From Pseudorhodoferax sp965279475 (lineage in GTDB: Bacteria; Pseudomonadota; Gammaproteobacteria; Burkholderiales; Burkholderiaceae_C), in contig CBDIIA010000002.1 in the NCBI GenBank assembly GCA_965279475.1, positions 1,426,001 to 1,490,000 of the forward strand: a stretch of DNA of 64,000 nucleotides, given 5' to 3'. Shown here in pieces: positions 52,092 through 60,950 of the stretch. The position numbers and the translations under genes are program-made. The stretch's first letter is position 1. Each line of letters opens with the position of its first letter. Below the pieces are notes generated by a model. The model was not told the DNA's origin and did not search any database. It was given only the letters and a program-made list of their open reading frames with translations.

Positions 52092-53138
52092 CTAGCGGGG
52101 AACCGACTCGACTTCCCGGGTCCAGCGCTCCAGCAAGCGGCGGCGCTCGGCCGCCTTGCCGTACTTCTCGAAGTCGTACTTGATCAGCTTCACGCTGTCG
52201 AGCGACGGGATCCGCGGGTCGGCCTTGAAGGTCTTGTTGGCCGGCACCTGCAGGCTGTTGACCTTGGCGCCGATGGCCTGTCCCTCCGGGCCCATCAGCC
52301 AGTCGTAATAGCGCTTGGCCGCTTCCTTGTTGCGCGCGCCCTTCACCATGGCGATGCCACCGATCTCGTAGCTCGTGCCTTCGCAGGGGGCGGCGGTCTT
52401 TACCGGATACTTGTTGAGGCGCCAGCCCTCGAAGCCGAAGATGAAACTCACGCCGACCGCCACCTCGCCCTTCGCGACGTTGGGCGCCTGGGCCTGGCCG
52501 CTGCGGGTGTAGGTGGTGACGTTGCGGTGCAGCTTCTTCATGTAGTCGAAGGCCTGCTCCTCGCCCATCATCTGCACTAGGCCCGCCAGGATGGTGTAGG
52601 CCGTGCCGCTCGAGGCGGGGTGCGAGATCTCGATCTCACCCTTGTACTCGGGTTTGATCAGATCGGCCCAGCACTTGGGTTCAGCCAGTTTCTTCTTCTT
52701 CAGCAGCTCGGTGTTGAAGCCGAAGCCGATGGCGCTGGTATAGAAGCCGCCCACCATGTTCTGCGTCATTGCGTACTGGCGCACGCTCCAGCCCTGCAGG
52801 TCGTCGATGTAGGCCGGCCGGTAGGCTTCGAGCAGGCCCAGTTCGGCCGCCTGCAGGAACGGGTCGCCGGTGCCGCCCCACCAGATGTCGGTCTTGGGAT
52901 TGGCCGCCTCGGCACGCAGCTGGGCGCCGATCTCGCCCGTGCCCTTGTGCGCCTGCTGCACACGGATGCCGGTGGCGCGGGTGAACGCAGTGGCCGCCGC
53001 TTCGCACCAGCTGGCATCGGTGCTGCACAGCGCGTTGACCGTGCCTTGCGAGCCGGTCTGTGCGGTCGCGCTCAGAGGCGTGGCGCCCAGGGCGGCCACC
53101 GCGGTCAAAACAGCAAAGATCCGGCTTCTGTTCGTCAT
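52092..53138 (-). CDS. ABC transporter extracellular substrate-binding protein (Fe3+/phosphonate-like type), orphan
   Basis: A 348-residue periplasmic protein with a signal peptide (cleavage near SATAQ) and a family 1/AfuA-like fold: ATAFTRATGIRVQQAHKGTGEIGAQLRAEAANPKTDIWWGGTGDPFLQAAE, then VGGFYTSAIGFGFNTELL and HPASSGTAYTILAGL. Two early Cys (CSTDASWC) may form a disulfide. No permease or ATPase gene is near, so its partners are elsewhere or absent. The ATG at 53138 has GAGGGA upstream; a TTG at 53153 would overlap the rluF stop. Confidence 0.85.
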   Translation of the reverse strand: MTNRSRIFAVLTAVAALGATPLSATAQTGSQGTVNALCSTDASWCEAAATAFTRATGIRVQQAHKGTGEIGAQLRAEAANPKTDIWWGGTGDPFLQAAELGLLEAYRPAYIDDLQGWSVRQYAMTQNMVGGFYTSAIGFGFNTELLKKKKLAEPKCWADLIKPEYKGEIEISHPASSGTAYTILAGLVQMMGEEQAFDYMKKLHRNVTTYTRSGQAQAPNVAKGEVAVGVSFIFGFEGWRLNKYPVKTAAPCEGTSYEIGGIAMVKGARNKEAAKRYYDWLMGPEGQAIGAKVNSLQVPANKTFKADPRIPSLDSVKLIKYDFEKYGKAAERRRLLERWTREVESVPR

Positions 53139-53149
53139 GACGTCGTCCC

Positions 53150-54037
53150 TCAAAACTTTTCATGGGGCGCCAGGTAGCGCCATTGGCCGAGCGGCAGGTT
53201 GCCCAGCATCACGTTGCCGATGCGCACCCGCTTCAGGCCCACCACCTTCAGGCCCACCAGTTCACACATGCGGCGGATCTGGCGCTTCTTGCCTTCGGTC
53301 AGCACCATGCGCAGCTGCTCCGGGTTCTGCCAGGCCACCTTGGCCGGCTTCAGCGCCTGGCCGTCCAGGCTCAGGCCGTGGCGCAGCTTGTCCATCATGG
53401 GGCGGGGAAACACGGCCTGCACGTTGGTGGTCACCGGGTCGTCGTCGTCCATGCGCACGAGCTGGCCGGTGGGCGCCACCTGGCCCAGGCCGTGGTAGGC
53501 CACGCGCACCAGGTACTCTTTTTCCATCACCGATTCTTCGCCGATCAACTGGCGCGCCACGCGGCCGTCCTGCGTCATCACCAGCATGCCGATGGAGTCG
53601 ATGTCCAACCGGCCGGCCGGCGCCAGGCCGCGCAGCTGGTTGGCGTGGAAGAAGAAGCGAGCGTTGTCTTCCGCCCATCGGTTGGCGGCGGTGAACAGGG
53701 TCACGGCTGGCTCGTGCCCGTCCTCGGCCTGCGCGCTCACATAACCCATGGGTTTGTTGATGATGATGGTGACCTGGTTAGCCTGCTGGCCCGTGGCGGC
53801 CTTGTCGATCTGGATGCGGTCGAAGGGGGTGACCTTGACGCCCATCTCGGCCACCTGCCCGTTGACCTTGACCCAGCCGTTGGCGATCCATTCATCGGCC
53901 TCGCGGCGCGAGCACATGTTGAGCTCGGCCATGCGTTTGTTCAGCCGGGTCGGGGCATCGCCGCCCGCGGCCACAGCCTGCTGCGCCTCGGCTTTGGGAA
54001 TGCGGCGGATGGTGGGTGCGGGTTTGGGTGGAGTCAC
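53150..54037 (-). CDS. rluF: 23S rRNA/tRNA pseudouridine synthase RluF-like
   Basis: A 295-residue RsuA-family pseudouridine synthase. An S4 RNA-binding domain (TRLNKRMAELNMCSRREADEWIANGWVKVNGQVA) is followed by the catalytic domain: INKPMGYVSAQ, GRLDIDSIGMLVMTQDGRVA with the catalytic Asp, KEYLVRV and LTEGKKRQIRRMCELVGLKVVGLKRVRIGNV. E. coli RluF has 290 residues and modifies 23S U2604 and a tRNA. Distinction from RluB is by overall length and the NKRMAELNMCSRREAD start. Confidence 0.88.
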   Translation of the reverse strand: MTPPKPAPTIRRIPKAEAQQAVAAGGDAPTRLNKRMAELNMCSRREADEWIANGWVKVNGQVAEMGVKVTPFDRIQIDKAATGQQANQVTIIINKPMGYVSAQAEDGHEPAVTLFTAANRWAEDNARFFFHANQLRGLAPAGRLDIDSIGMLVMTQDGRVARQLIGEESVMEKEYLVRVAYHGLGQVAPTGQLVRMDDDDPVTTNVQAVFPRPMMDKLRHGLSLDGQALKPAKVAWQNPEQLRMVLTEGKKRQIRRMCELVGLKVVGLKRVRIGNVMLGNLPLGQWRYLAPHEKF

Positions 54038-54097
54038 CGCGCAATTATGGCTACTCGTAGCGCGGCTTCCGTCGCAGGGCGTTTGTACGTTGCACGC

Positions 54098-54457
54098 CTA
54101 CGCGTGGCCTTCCTTGCGTCCCAGGCCCTCCGCGATGAAAGAGAGCACGAGACTGTTCAGTGAAACCCCTTCCGTCTTCGCGCGAGAGGTCAGCCTGGCA
54201 TGGACCGTCTTGGGCACACGGGCCACGAATTTTCCGGAGGCCATACCGCCTGCATTGGGCTGTGGCACCGGCATCTCTTTCGCCTTGAGGGCGGCAATGG
54301 TGGCTTTCAGCGCGTCCTTGCCATTCACGAGCGCCTCTTCAATCGTGTCGCCATCGGAGATGCAGTCGGAGAAGTCCGGATAGGAGATCAGGAAGCCACC
54401 GCCTTCCTCCGCGGAGAGCGGCCGAACCTCGAATGGATAGTCGATGCGTTTGCCCAT
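54098..54457 (-). CDS. hicB: HicB-family antitoxin
   Basis: A 119-residue HicB antitoxin. The N-terminal partial RNase H-like fold reads YPFEVRPLSAEEGGGFLISYPDFSDCISDGDTIEEALVNGKDAL. The C-terminus is a ribbon-helix-helix DNA-binding domain (GKFVARVPKTVHARLTSRAKTEGVSLNSLVLSFIAEGL). It binds and neutralises HicA and represses the operon. It lies 3 bp after hicA on the same strand. Confidence 0.93.
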   Translation of the reverse strand: MGKRIDYPFEVRPLSAEEGGGFLISYPDFSDCISDGDTIEEALVNGKDALKATIAALKAKEMPVPQPNAGGMASGKFVARVPKTVHARLTSRAKTEGVSLNSLVLSFIAEGLGRKEGHA

Positions 54458-54460
54458 GGC

Positions 54461-54688
54461 TCATGCTCCTTCAACGAGTTCGACGAATTTCTTGATGTAG
54501 ATCGGCTTGATGGGCCGCCTTGCCGGCACCGGCAGCGTCTTGCCGTCGGAGCGCACGAAGACACAGTGACTCGATCCCTGGTGGCGCCAGTCGATGCCGT
54601 GCTGCCGTGCGACGGTCTGAAGCTGTGCCAGCGTCCAGTCACGCGGATTCGCGCGCATGGCCTGAAGCAACTTTGCGGCGGTGTTCAC
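54461..54688 (-). CDS. hicA: HicA-family mRNA interferase toxin
   Basis: A 75-residue double-stranded-RNA-binding-fold toxin that cleaves mRNA. The catalytic His lies in HQGSSHCVFVRSDGKTLPVPARRPIKP, and KPIYIKKFVELVEGA closes the fold. The start is a GTG at 54688, only 6 bases after the -10 box, so the message may be leaderless. The ATG at 54658 (MRANPRDW) is an alternative that would give a 65-residue toxin. Toxin-first order, 3 bp from hicB. Confidence 0.9.
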   Translation of the reverse strand: MNTAAKLLQAMRANPRDWTLAQLQTVARQHGIDWRHQGSSHCVFVRSDGKTLPVPARRPIKPIYIKKFVELVEGA

Positions 54689-54694
54689 CTCAAA

Positions 54695-54723
54695 ATGATA
54701 CTACTGGCGACATCAAATCGCAA
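54695..54723 (-). promoter_or_regulatory. hicAB promoter
   Basis: On the minus strand a -35 TTGCGA (54723-54718) and a -10 TATCAT (54700-54695) are spaced by exactly 17 bp. Transcription would begin near 54688, at the GTG itself. The promoter lies in the 58-bp gap between hicA and the end of kdpE. Confidence 0.6.
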
Positions 54724-54746
54724 ATGAATACTGAAGTGCGTCCGCT

Positions 54747-55451
54747 TCAAGGGAGCAGCCGGTAGCCCACCGCTGTCTCCGTCAACAAATGCAGCGGCTG
54801 CGCCGGCTCGGTCTCCAGCTTCTGCCGCAGGTGGCCCATGTAGATCCGCAGGTAGTGGCTCTGGCCGGTGTGCGAGGGTCCCCACACGTCGCGCAGCAGT
54901 TGCCGGTGCGTGAGCACACGGCCGGCGTTGGCGATCAGCACCGACAGCAAGCGGTATTCGATCGGTGTCAGGTGCACCTCGGCGCCATCGCGGCGCACCA
55001 GCCGGGCCTGTCGGTCGACCTCGACCGTGCCGAAACGAAACACCGCGTCGGCATCGTCCGCGGCGCCGCTGACGCCCGAGGCCACGCGCGGGCGGCGCAG
55101 GTTCGCGCGCACCCGCGCCAGCAACTCGCCGGTACCGAACGGCTTGGCCAGATAGTCGTCGGCGCCGGCGTCGAGCGCGGCGATCTTGTCGGCCTCGCCA
55201 GTGCGCGCCGACAGCACGATGATCGGCACGTTGGACCAGCCACGCACGTCGCGGATCAGGCCAAGCCCATCGCCATCGGGCAGGCCGAGGTCGAGCACCA
55301 GCAGATCGGGTTTGCGTGTGCCGGCCTCGGTCAGCCCGCGCTGCAAGGTGTCGGCCTCGTGCACCTGCCACCCTTCGGCCTCGAGCGCTGCGCGCACGAA
55401 GCGGCGGATCTGCGGCTCGTCTTCAATCACCACGGCGACAGGGTTGGACAT
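54747..55451 (-). CDS. kdpE: Two-component response regulator KdpE
   Basis: A 234-residue OmpR-family regulator. The receiver domain carries the phospho-acceptor Asp in LLVLDLGLPDGDG, the switch Ser in IIVLSARTGEADKIAALDAGADDYLAKPF, and a C-terminal winged helix (HLTPIEYRLLSVLIANAGRVLTHRQLLRDVWG, HYLRIYMGHLRQKLE). It activates the kdp operon when phosphorylated by KdpD. It is the last gene of the operon, 12 bp after kdpD. Confidence 0.96.
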   Translation of the reverse strand: MSNPVAVVIEDEPQIRRFVRAALEAEGWQVHEADTLQRGLTEAGTRKPDLLVLDLGLPDGDGLGLIRDVRGWSNVPIIVLSARTGEADKIAALDAGADDYLAKPFGTGELLARVRANLRRPRVASGVSGAADDADAVFRFGTVEVDRQARLVRRDGAEVHLTPIEYRLLSVLIANAGRVLTHRQLLRDVWGPSHTGQSHYLRIYMGHLRQKLETEPAQPLHLLTETAVGYRLLP

Positions 55452-55463
55452 CGTACGAAAAGC

Positions 55464-58199
55464 TTACCCGATGGGCGCCGGCTCGGCCAGGGCGGCCGGC
55501 TGCGGCCTGCGCGGCAACGTGAGGGTGAAGCAGGCGCCGCCGTCGGCCGCATCCGTCGCCACGATCTGGCCGCGATGCGCGTCGACGATGGCCTTGGCGA
55601 TCGCCAGGCCGAGGCCGACGCCGGGGGTGGCCGACTCCGCCTGGCCGCGGGTGAACTTCTCGAACAGCAGCTGCGGGCGTTCCTTCAGCGGCGCCGGCAG
55701 CCCGGGCCCGTGGTCGCGCACCGTCAATACCAGACTACCAGCCGTGGCCTCGGCGCCGATCTCGATCGGCGGGCGGCCGTATTTGGCGGCGTTCTCCAGC
55801 AGGTTGACCAGCACCCGCTCGATCAGCACCGCGTCGAACTCGACCAGCGGCAGATCTGCGGGGAGCCGTGTCGTCACCGCCGCACCGGCAAGCGCATGCT
55901 GCGCCTGGCGGATCGCCGAGCCGACGACCTCCTCGATCGACTGCCATTCGCTGCGCAATGCCACCGCACCGCTCTGCAGACGCGCCATGTCGAGCAGGTT
56001 GTTGACCAGCGCGTGCAGTTCGCGTGCCTCGTGCGTGATCGCGCGGGCGGCGTCGGTCTGTCCGGCCGACAGCGGTGGCAAGGACGCCTGCAACGTTTCC
56101 GCCAAGCCGATCAGCGCCGTCAGCGGCGTGCGCACGTCGTGCGAGATCGCGGCCAGCAAGGCGTTGCGCAGCCGTTCCGATTCCATCTCGACGACGGCCT
56201 GTTGCGCCACCTCGACATAGTGCACCCGCTCCAACGCAATGGCGATCTGCCGCGCCAGCGTGTCGAGCTGCTGCGTTTGTTCGGGGATCAACAGCCAGCG
56301 CGGCTGCGCCGGCCGCAGCGCCAGCACGCCGCGCAAGCGCATCGGCGCCTTCAGCGGCACATAGTGCCAGGTCTGCGCGGCCAGCGTTGACGTGGCCAGG
56401 CCGGCCGACTGCCCATTGCGAAAGGCCCAGTCGGCCACGCTGGCGTCGAAGCCTTCGGGCAACTGCGCTGGCACCACGAGTTGGTCGTCGGCACCGGCCA
56501 GCAGCACCAGCGCCGGGCCGCCGAAGGTGCGCTGCACGGCGGCCTGGCCGAGCTCGGCGACCTGGCTGTCCATCAGCGCGCCGGACAAGTCGCGCGTCAG
56601 CTCGAACAGCGCCTGGGCCCGGCGCTCGCGGCTGGCCGAGATGCGGGCCTGGAAGCGCAGCCCTGCGGTGAGCTGGCCGGTCAGCAGGCCGACCACCAGC
56701 ATCACGAAAAAGGTCAGCACGTATTGCACGTCGCCGACCGCGAACGACAGTTGCGGCGCCACGAAGAAGAAATCGAACGCGGCCACGTTCAGGAAGGCCG
56801 CCAGCGCTGCCGGCCCACGGCCCCACTTCAAGGCAACGCCAACGGTGCCCAGCAGGAACAGCATCACGATGTTGGCCAGATCGAGTGTGGGCACGAGCGG
56901 CGTGGCCAGCAGCGTGATGGCCATGCTGCTGCCCGCGGCCCAGGCGTACGCGGGCCAGTCGAAACTGCCTGCGGCCTCGTCATCCTCCGCCCGTCGCTCG
57001 ACCACCCGCGCCAGCCGCCGCGCGCTGTCGGCATGGCCGACCTCGACGATGTCGAGCGCGGCCGCCAGTGTGGCCAGCCGGCGCGTCATGGTTCGGCCCG
57101 GCCAGCCGAAGCGTGCTGGCCGGGGACGCCCCACCACCAGCGTGGCGCAGTTGAGCTTCTGCGCATGGTCGACCAGCTGCTCGGCGGCGTCGGCCCCGGT
57201 CAGCACGGCCGTTTGCGCGCCCAGCTCACGCGCCAGCTGGATCACGGCCAGGATGCGGTCACGCGCCGGTGCGTCCAGCAGTTGCAGCCGCGGTGTCTCG
57301 ACATAGGCGGCAAACCAGCGCACGTTGAGCTGGCCCGCCAGCCGCGCGGCGGTGCGCACCGTCTGCTCAGATCCCGCATGCGGGCCGATGCAGGCCAGGA
57401 TCGCGCCGGAGGTGTTCCAGACCGGCAAGCCCTCGGAGCCCCCGCCCGACAGCACGCTGGCGCTCTGCTCGATGCGGTAGCTGCGCACGTCGTCCTCGAC
57501 GTGCTCGGCGGTGCGGCGCAGCGCAATCTCGCGCAGCGCGATCAGGTTGCCCTTGCGAAAGAAGTTCTGCGCGGCGCGTTCCGCCTGCTGCGGCAGATAG
57601 ACCTTGCCGGCCTTGAGCCGCGCCAGCAGCTCGTCGGGCGTCACGTCGACCAGCACGATCTCGTCGGCGCCATCCAGCACGGTGTCGGGCACCGTCTCGT
57701 GCACCCGCACGCCAGTGATGGCGCCCACCGTGCCGTTCAGGCTTTCCAGGTGCTGCACGTTGACGGCCGACCACACGTCGATGCCGGCGTCCAGCAGCTC
57801 CAGCACGTCCTGCCAGCGCTTGGGGTGCCGCGAGCCTTCGACGTTGGCGTGCGCCAGCTCGTCGACCAGCAGCACCGCGGGCTTGCGGGCGAGCGCCGCG
57901 TCCAGATCGAACTCGCGCAGCGTGCGGCCGCGGTAGGCCACTTCCCGCTGCGGCAGCTGCGGCAGGTCGACCAGCAGGGCGGCGGTTTCGCTGCGGCCAT
58001 GGGTCTCGACCACGCCCACCAGCACGTCACGCCCGGTCTTCAGCTCGCGCTGTGCCGCGGCCAGCATCGCGTAGGTCTTGCCCACGCCGGCGCTGGCGCC
58101 GAAGTAGATGCGCAGCCGGCCCTTGCGGGCGCGGGCCGCTTCGTCGCGCAGCTGCTCGATCAGCTGGTCGGGGTCGGGGCGGGAGTCATGGCTGGCCAA
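55464..58199 (-). CDS. kdpD: Sensor histidine kinase KdpD
   Basis: A 911-residue K+-limitation sensor. N-terminal KdpD domain with Walker A GASAGVGKTYAML (near residue 35) and VLLVDELAHANVEGSRHPKRW, then a USP-like domain (about 265-385), four membrane spans (about 420-520), a GAF-like region, and the kinase core with the phospho-His in AISHDVRTPLTALIGLAETL, the N-box NLLENAAKYG and GxG boxes HGPGLP and GVGLGLAIAKAI. Start is a TTG at 58199; no ATG in the right place exists. It starts 47 bp after kdpC. Confidence 0.95.
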   Translation of the reverse strand: MASHDSRPDPDQLIEQLRDEAARARKGRLRIYFGASAGVGKTYAMLAAAQRELKTGRDVLVGVVETHGRSETAALLVDLPQLPQREVAYRGRTLREFDLDAALARKPAVLLVDELAHANVEGSRHPKRWQDVLELLDAGIDVWSAVNVQHLESLNGTVGAITGVRVHETVPDTVLDGADEIVLVDVTPDELLARLKAGKVYLPQQAERAAQNFFRKGNLIALREIALRRTAEHVEDDVRSYRIEQSASVLSGGGSEGLPVWNTSGAILACIGPHAGSEQTVRTAARLAGQLNVRWFAAYVETPRLQLLDAPARDRILAVIQLARELGAQTAVLTGADAAEQLVDHAQKLNCATLVVGRPRPARFGWPGRTMTRRLATLAAALDIVEVGHADSARRLARVVERRAEDDEAAGSFDWPAYAWAAGSSMAITLLATPLVPTLDLANIVMLFLLGTVGVALKWGRGPAALAAFLNVAAFDFFFVAPQLSFAVGDVQYVLTFFVMLVVGLLTGQLTAGLRFQARISASRERRAQALFELTRDLSGALMDSQVAELGQAAVQRTFGGPALVLLAGADDQLVVPAQLPEGFDASVADWAFRNGQSAGLATSTLAAQTWHYVPLKAPMRLRGVLALRPAQPRWLLIPEQTQQLDTLARQIAIALERVHYVEVAQQAVVEMESERLRNALLAAISHDVRTPLTALIGLAETLQASLPPLSAGQTDAARAITHEARELHALVNNLLDMARLQSGAVALRSEWQSIEEVVGSAIRQAQHALAGAAVTTRLPADLPLVEFDAVLIERVLVNLLENAAKYGRPPIEIGAEATAGSLVLTVRDHGPGLPAPLKERPQLLFEKFTRGQAESATPGVGLGLAIAKAIVDAHRGQIVATDAADGGACFTLTLPRRPQPAALAEPAPIG

Positions 58200-58246
58200 G
58201 GTGGCGCTTCGTATTTCTGAGGGAATCGGCCGAGCCTAGCACCGCA

Positions 58247-58819
58247 TCAACGCAGGTCCTCCAAAGCCAGGTTCAGCCGCAGCACGTTGACGCGCGCTTC
58301 CCCCAGGACGCCCCACAGCGGGCCTTCTGCCTGCTGGTCGACCAGCGCCAGCACCTTGTCGGGCGCGACGCCGCGGGCACGCGCCACGCGCGCTGCCTGA
58401 TAGCGGGCGCCCGCCAGGCTGATGTGCGGATCGAGACCGCTGGCCGAGGCCGTGACCAGATCGACCGGTACCGCGGCCTTGTTGTCGGGATCGGCCGCGC
58501 GCAGCGCTTCGATCCGCGCCTTCACCGCGTCGGTCAGCGCCGGATTCAGCGGGCCCTGGTTCGAGCCGCCGGAGGCCGCGGCGTTGTAGGGCATCGGGCT
58601 GGTGGCCGAGGGGCGGCCCCAGAAGTGTTTCGGGTCCGAGAAGTTCTGGCCGATCAGCGACGAGCCGACCGGCTTGCCGTCGCGCAGCACCAGGCTGCCG
58701 GCCGCCTGCTCGGGAAACAAGGTGCGGGCCACACCGGTGACCACCAGCGGATAGGCGATGCCGGTGACCAAGCTCAACACCAGAAACAGGACCAGCGAGG
58801 GACGAAGAATGTTGTTCAT
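58247..58819 (-). CDS. kdpC: Potassium-transporting ATPase subunit KdpC
   Basis: A 190-residue single-span subunit. The N-terminal membrane helix is RPSLVLFLVLSLVTGIAYPLVVTGVA. The periplasmic part has QNFSDPKHFWGRPSATSPMPYNAAASGGSNQGPLNP and the C-terminal GLDPHISLAGARYQAARVARARG. It stabilises the KdpFABC complex and raises ATP affinity. It lies 9 bp after kdpB. Confidence 0.96.
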   Translation of the reverse strand: MNNILRPSLVLFLVLSLVTGIAYPLVVTGVARTLFPEQAAGSLVLRDGKPVGSSLIGQNFSDPKHFWGRPSATSPMPYNAAASGGSNQGPLNPALTDAVKARIEALRAADPDNKAAVPVDLVTASASGLDPHISLAGARYQAARVARARGVAPDKVLALVDQQAEGPLWGVLGEARVNVLRLNLALEDLR

Positions 58820-58828
58820 GGGGACTCC

Positions 58829-60937
58829 TCAAACAAGATGCAGAACGGTCAGCAAGAGATCGATGACCTTGATGCCGATGAAGGGAACGATCAGGCCGCC
58901 CAGGCCATAGACCAGCAGGTTCTGCCGCAGCAGCACGGCTGCGCCGACGGCCCGGTAGCGCACGCCCTTGAGCGCCAGCGGAATCAGCACCACGATGATC
59001 AGCGCGTTGAAGATCACCGCCGACAACATGGCCGACGACGGGCTGGCAAGTCCCATCACGTTGAGCGCGCCCAACTGCGGATAGGTCGACACGAACATCG
59101 CGGGGATGATGGCGAAGTACTTGGCCACGTCGTTGGCGATCGAGAATGTGGTGAGCGAGCCGCGTGTCATCAGCAGCGCCTTGCCGGTCTCGACCACCTC
59201 GAGCAGCTTGGTCGGGTTCGAGTCCAGGTCGACCATGTTGGCGGCCTCTTTCGCCGCCTGCGTACCGCTGTTCATCGCGACCGCCACGTCGGCCTGGGCC
59301 AGCGCCGGTGCGTCGTTGGTGCCGTCGCCCGTCATCGCCACCAGCCGGCCTTCGGCCTGGTAGTCGCGGATCAGCTTGAGCTTGGCTTCGGGCGTGGCCT
59401 CGGCCAGGAAGTCGTCGACGCCGGCTTCGGCGGCGATGGCGGCCGCGGTGAGCTTGTTGTCGCCGGTGATCATCACGGTCTTGATGCCCATGCGGCGCAG
59501 CTCGGCGAAACGCTCGCGGATGCCGGACTTGACGATGTCCTTCAGCTCGACCACGCCGACCACGCGGATGCTGGCCGTGCCGCCGCTGGTCTGCAAACCT
59601 TCTGTGACGACCAACGGCGTGCTGCCGCGGCGTGCGATCTCGTCGGCGGCGCGCACCACTTCGGCTGGCACGCTTGCGCCCAGGCCTTCGACATGGCGGC
59701 GGATCGCGTCGAGCGCACCCTTGCGAACCGAGCGCTGGCCGTCATGCTGCGCCAGATCGACGCCGCTCATGCGGGTCTGCGCAGTGAAGGGAATGAAGAT
59801 CGCGCCATCCGGGGCGGCGTCGGTCACGCCCTGGCGGCGTGCCAGCGCCACGATGCTGCGGCCTTCGGGCGTTTCGTCGGACAGCGATGCCAGCAGCGCG
59901 GTGCGTGCCACCAGCAGCTCAGTCACGCCCGGCGCCGACACGAAGGCCGAGGCCTGGCGGTTGCCGTGGGTGATGGTGCCGGTCTTGTCGAGCAGCAGCA
60001 CGTCGACGTCGCCCGCGGCCTCGACCGCGCGGCCCGAGGTGGCGATCACGTTGGCCTGCATCATCCGGCTCATGCCGGCCACGCCGATGGCCGACAGCAG
60101 GCCGCCGATGGTGGTGGGGATCAGGCAGACCAGCAGCGCGATCAGCGCGGTGATGCTGACGGCGCTGCCGGCGCCGGACGCACCCACGCTGAAGACCGAA
60201 TACGGCAGCAAGGTCACCGTGACCACCAGGAACACGATGGTCAGCGCCACCAGCAGGATGGTCAGCGCGATCTCGTTCGGCGTCTTCTGGCGCTTGGCGC
60301 CCTCGACCATGCCGATCATGCGGTCGATGAAACTCTCGCCGGGATTGACGCCGATGCGCACCACCAGCCAGTCGGACAACACGCGGGTGCCGCCGGTCAC
60401 GGCCGAGAAGTCGCCGCCCGATTCACGGATCACGGGCGCCGACTCGCCGGTGATGGCCGACTCGTCGACCGAGGCCACGCCTTCGATGACCTCGCCGTCG
60501 AGCGGGATCATGTCGCCGGTCTCGACCAGCACCACGTCGCCGCGGCGCAGGTTCTCGGCCTGCTCCGGCAGCCATGAGTTGCCATGGAAGGCTTTCAGAT
60601 CACCTTGAGCAAACTTCTTGGCCCAGGTGCTCTTCTTGAGTCCTCGCAAAGAGGCTGCCTGCGCCTTGCTGCGCCCTTCGGCCATGGCTTCGGCGAAGTT
60701 GGCGAACAGCACGGTGAACCAGAGCCAGATGGCGATGGACACGATGAAGCCGGCCGGCGCCTCGCCGTGGCCTTGCAGGGCCTGGGCGGCCAGCAGCGTC
60801 GTCAGGATGCTGCCGATGTAGACGACGAACATCACCGGGTTGCGCCACTGGACGCGGGGGTCGAGTTTGGCGAAGGCCTGCACCACGGCGGGCTTGAGCA
60901 GCGCCGGGTCGAGCAATGAAAAGTGGGTGGTACTCAT
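58829..60937 (-). CDS. kdpB: Potassium-transporting P-type ATPase KdpB
   Basis: A 702-residue P-type ATPase catalytic subunit. The phosphorylation motif is LLLDKTGTITHGNR; the A-domain loop TGES is in SAITGESAPVIRESGGD; the hinge is MTGDGTNDAPALAQADVAVAMNSGTQAAKEAANMVDLDS. Three groups of membrane helices are present. It supplies ATP energy for K+ uptake through KdpA. The ATG at 60937 (MSTTHFSLLD) is the natural start, 13 bp after kdpA. Confidence 0.97.
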   Translation of the reverse strand: MSTTHFSLLDPALLKPAVVQAFAKLDPRVQWRNPVMFVVYIGSILTTLLAAQALQGHGEAPAGFIVSIAIWLWFTVLFANFAEAMAEGRSKAQAASLRGLKKSTWAKKFAQGDLKAFHGNSWLPEQAENLRRGDVVLVETGDMIPLDGEVIEGVASVDESAITGESAPVIRESGGDFSAVTGGTRVLSDWLVVRIGVNPGESFIDRMIGMVEGAKRQKTPNEIALTILLVALTIVFLVVTVTLLPYSVFSVGASGAGSAVSITALIALLVCLIPTTIGGLLSAIGVAGMSRMMQANVIATSGRAVEAAGDVDVLLLDKTGTITHGNRQASAFVSAPGVTELLVARTALLASLSDETPEGRSIVALARRQGVTDAAPDGAIFIPFTAQTRMSGVDLAQHDGQRSVRKGALDAIRRHVEGLGASVPAEVVRAADEIARRGSTPLVVTEGLQTSGGTASIRVVGVVELKDIVKSGIRERFAELRRMGIKTVMITGDNKLTAAAIAAEAGVDDFLAEATPEAKLKLIRDYQAEGRLVAMTGDGTNDAPALAQADVAVAMNSGTQAAKEAANMVDLDSNPTKLLEVVETGKALLMTRGSLTTFSIANDVAKYFAIIPAMFVSTYPQLGALNVMGLASPSSAMLSAVIFNALIIVVLIPLALKGVRYRAVGAAVLLRQNLLVYGLGGLIVPFIGIKVIDLLLTVLHLV

Positions 60938-60950
60938 GACGTTCTTTCTC

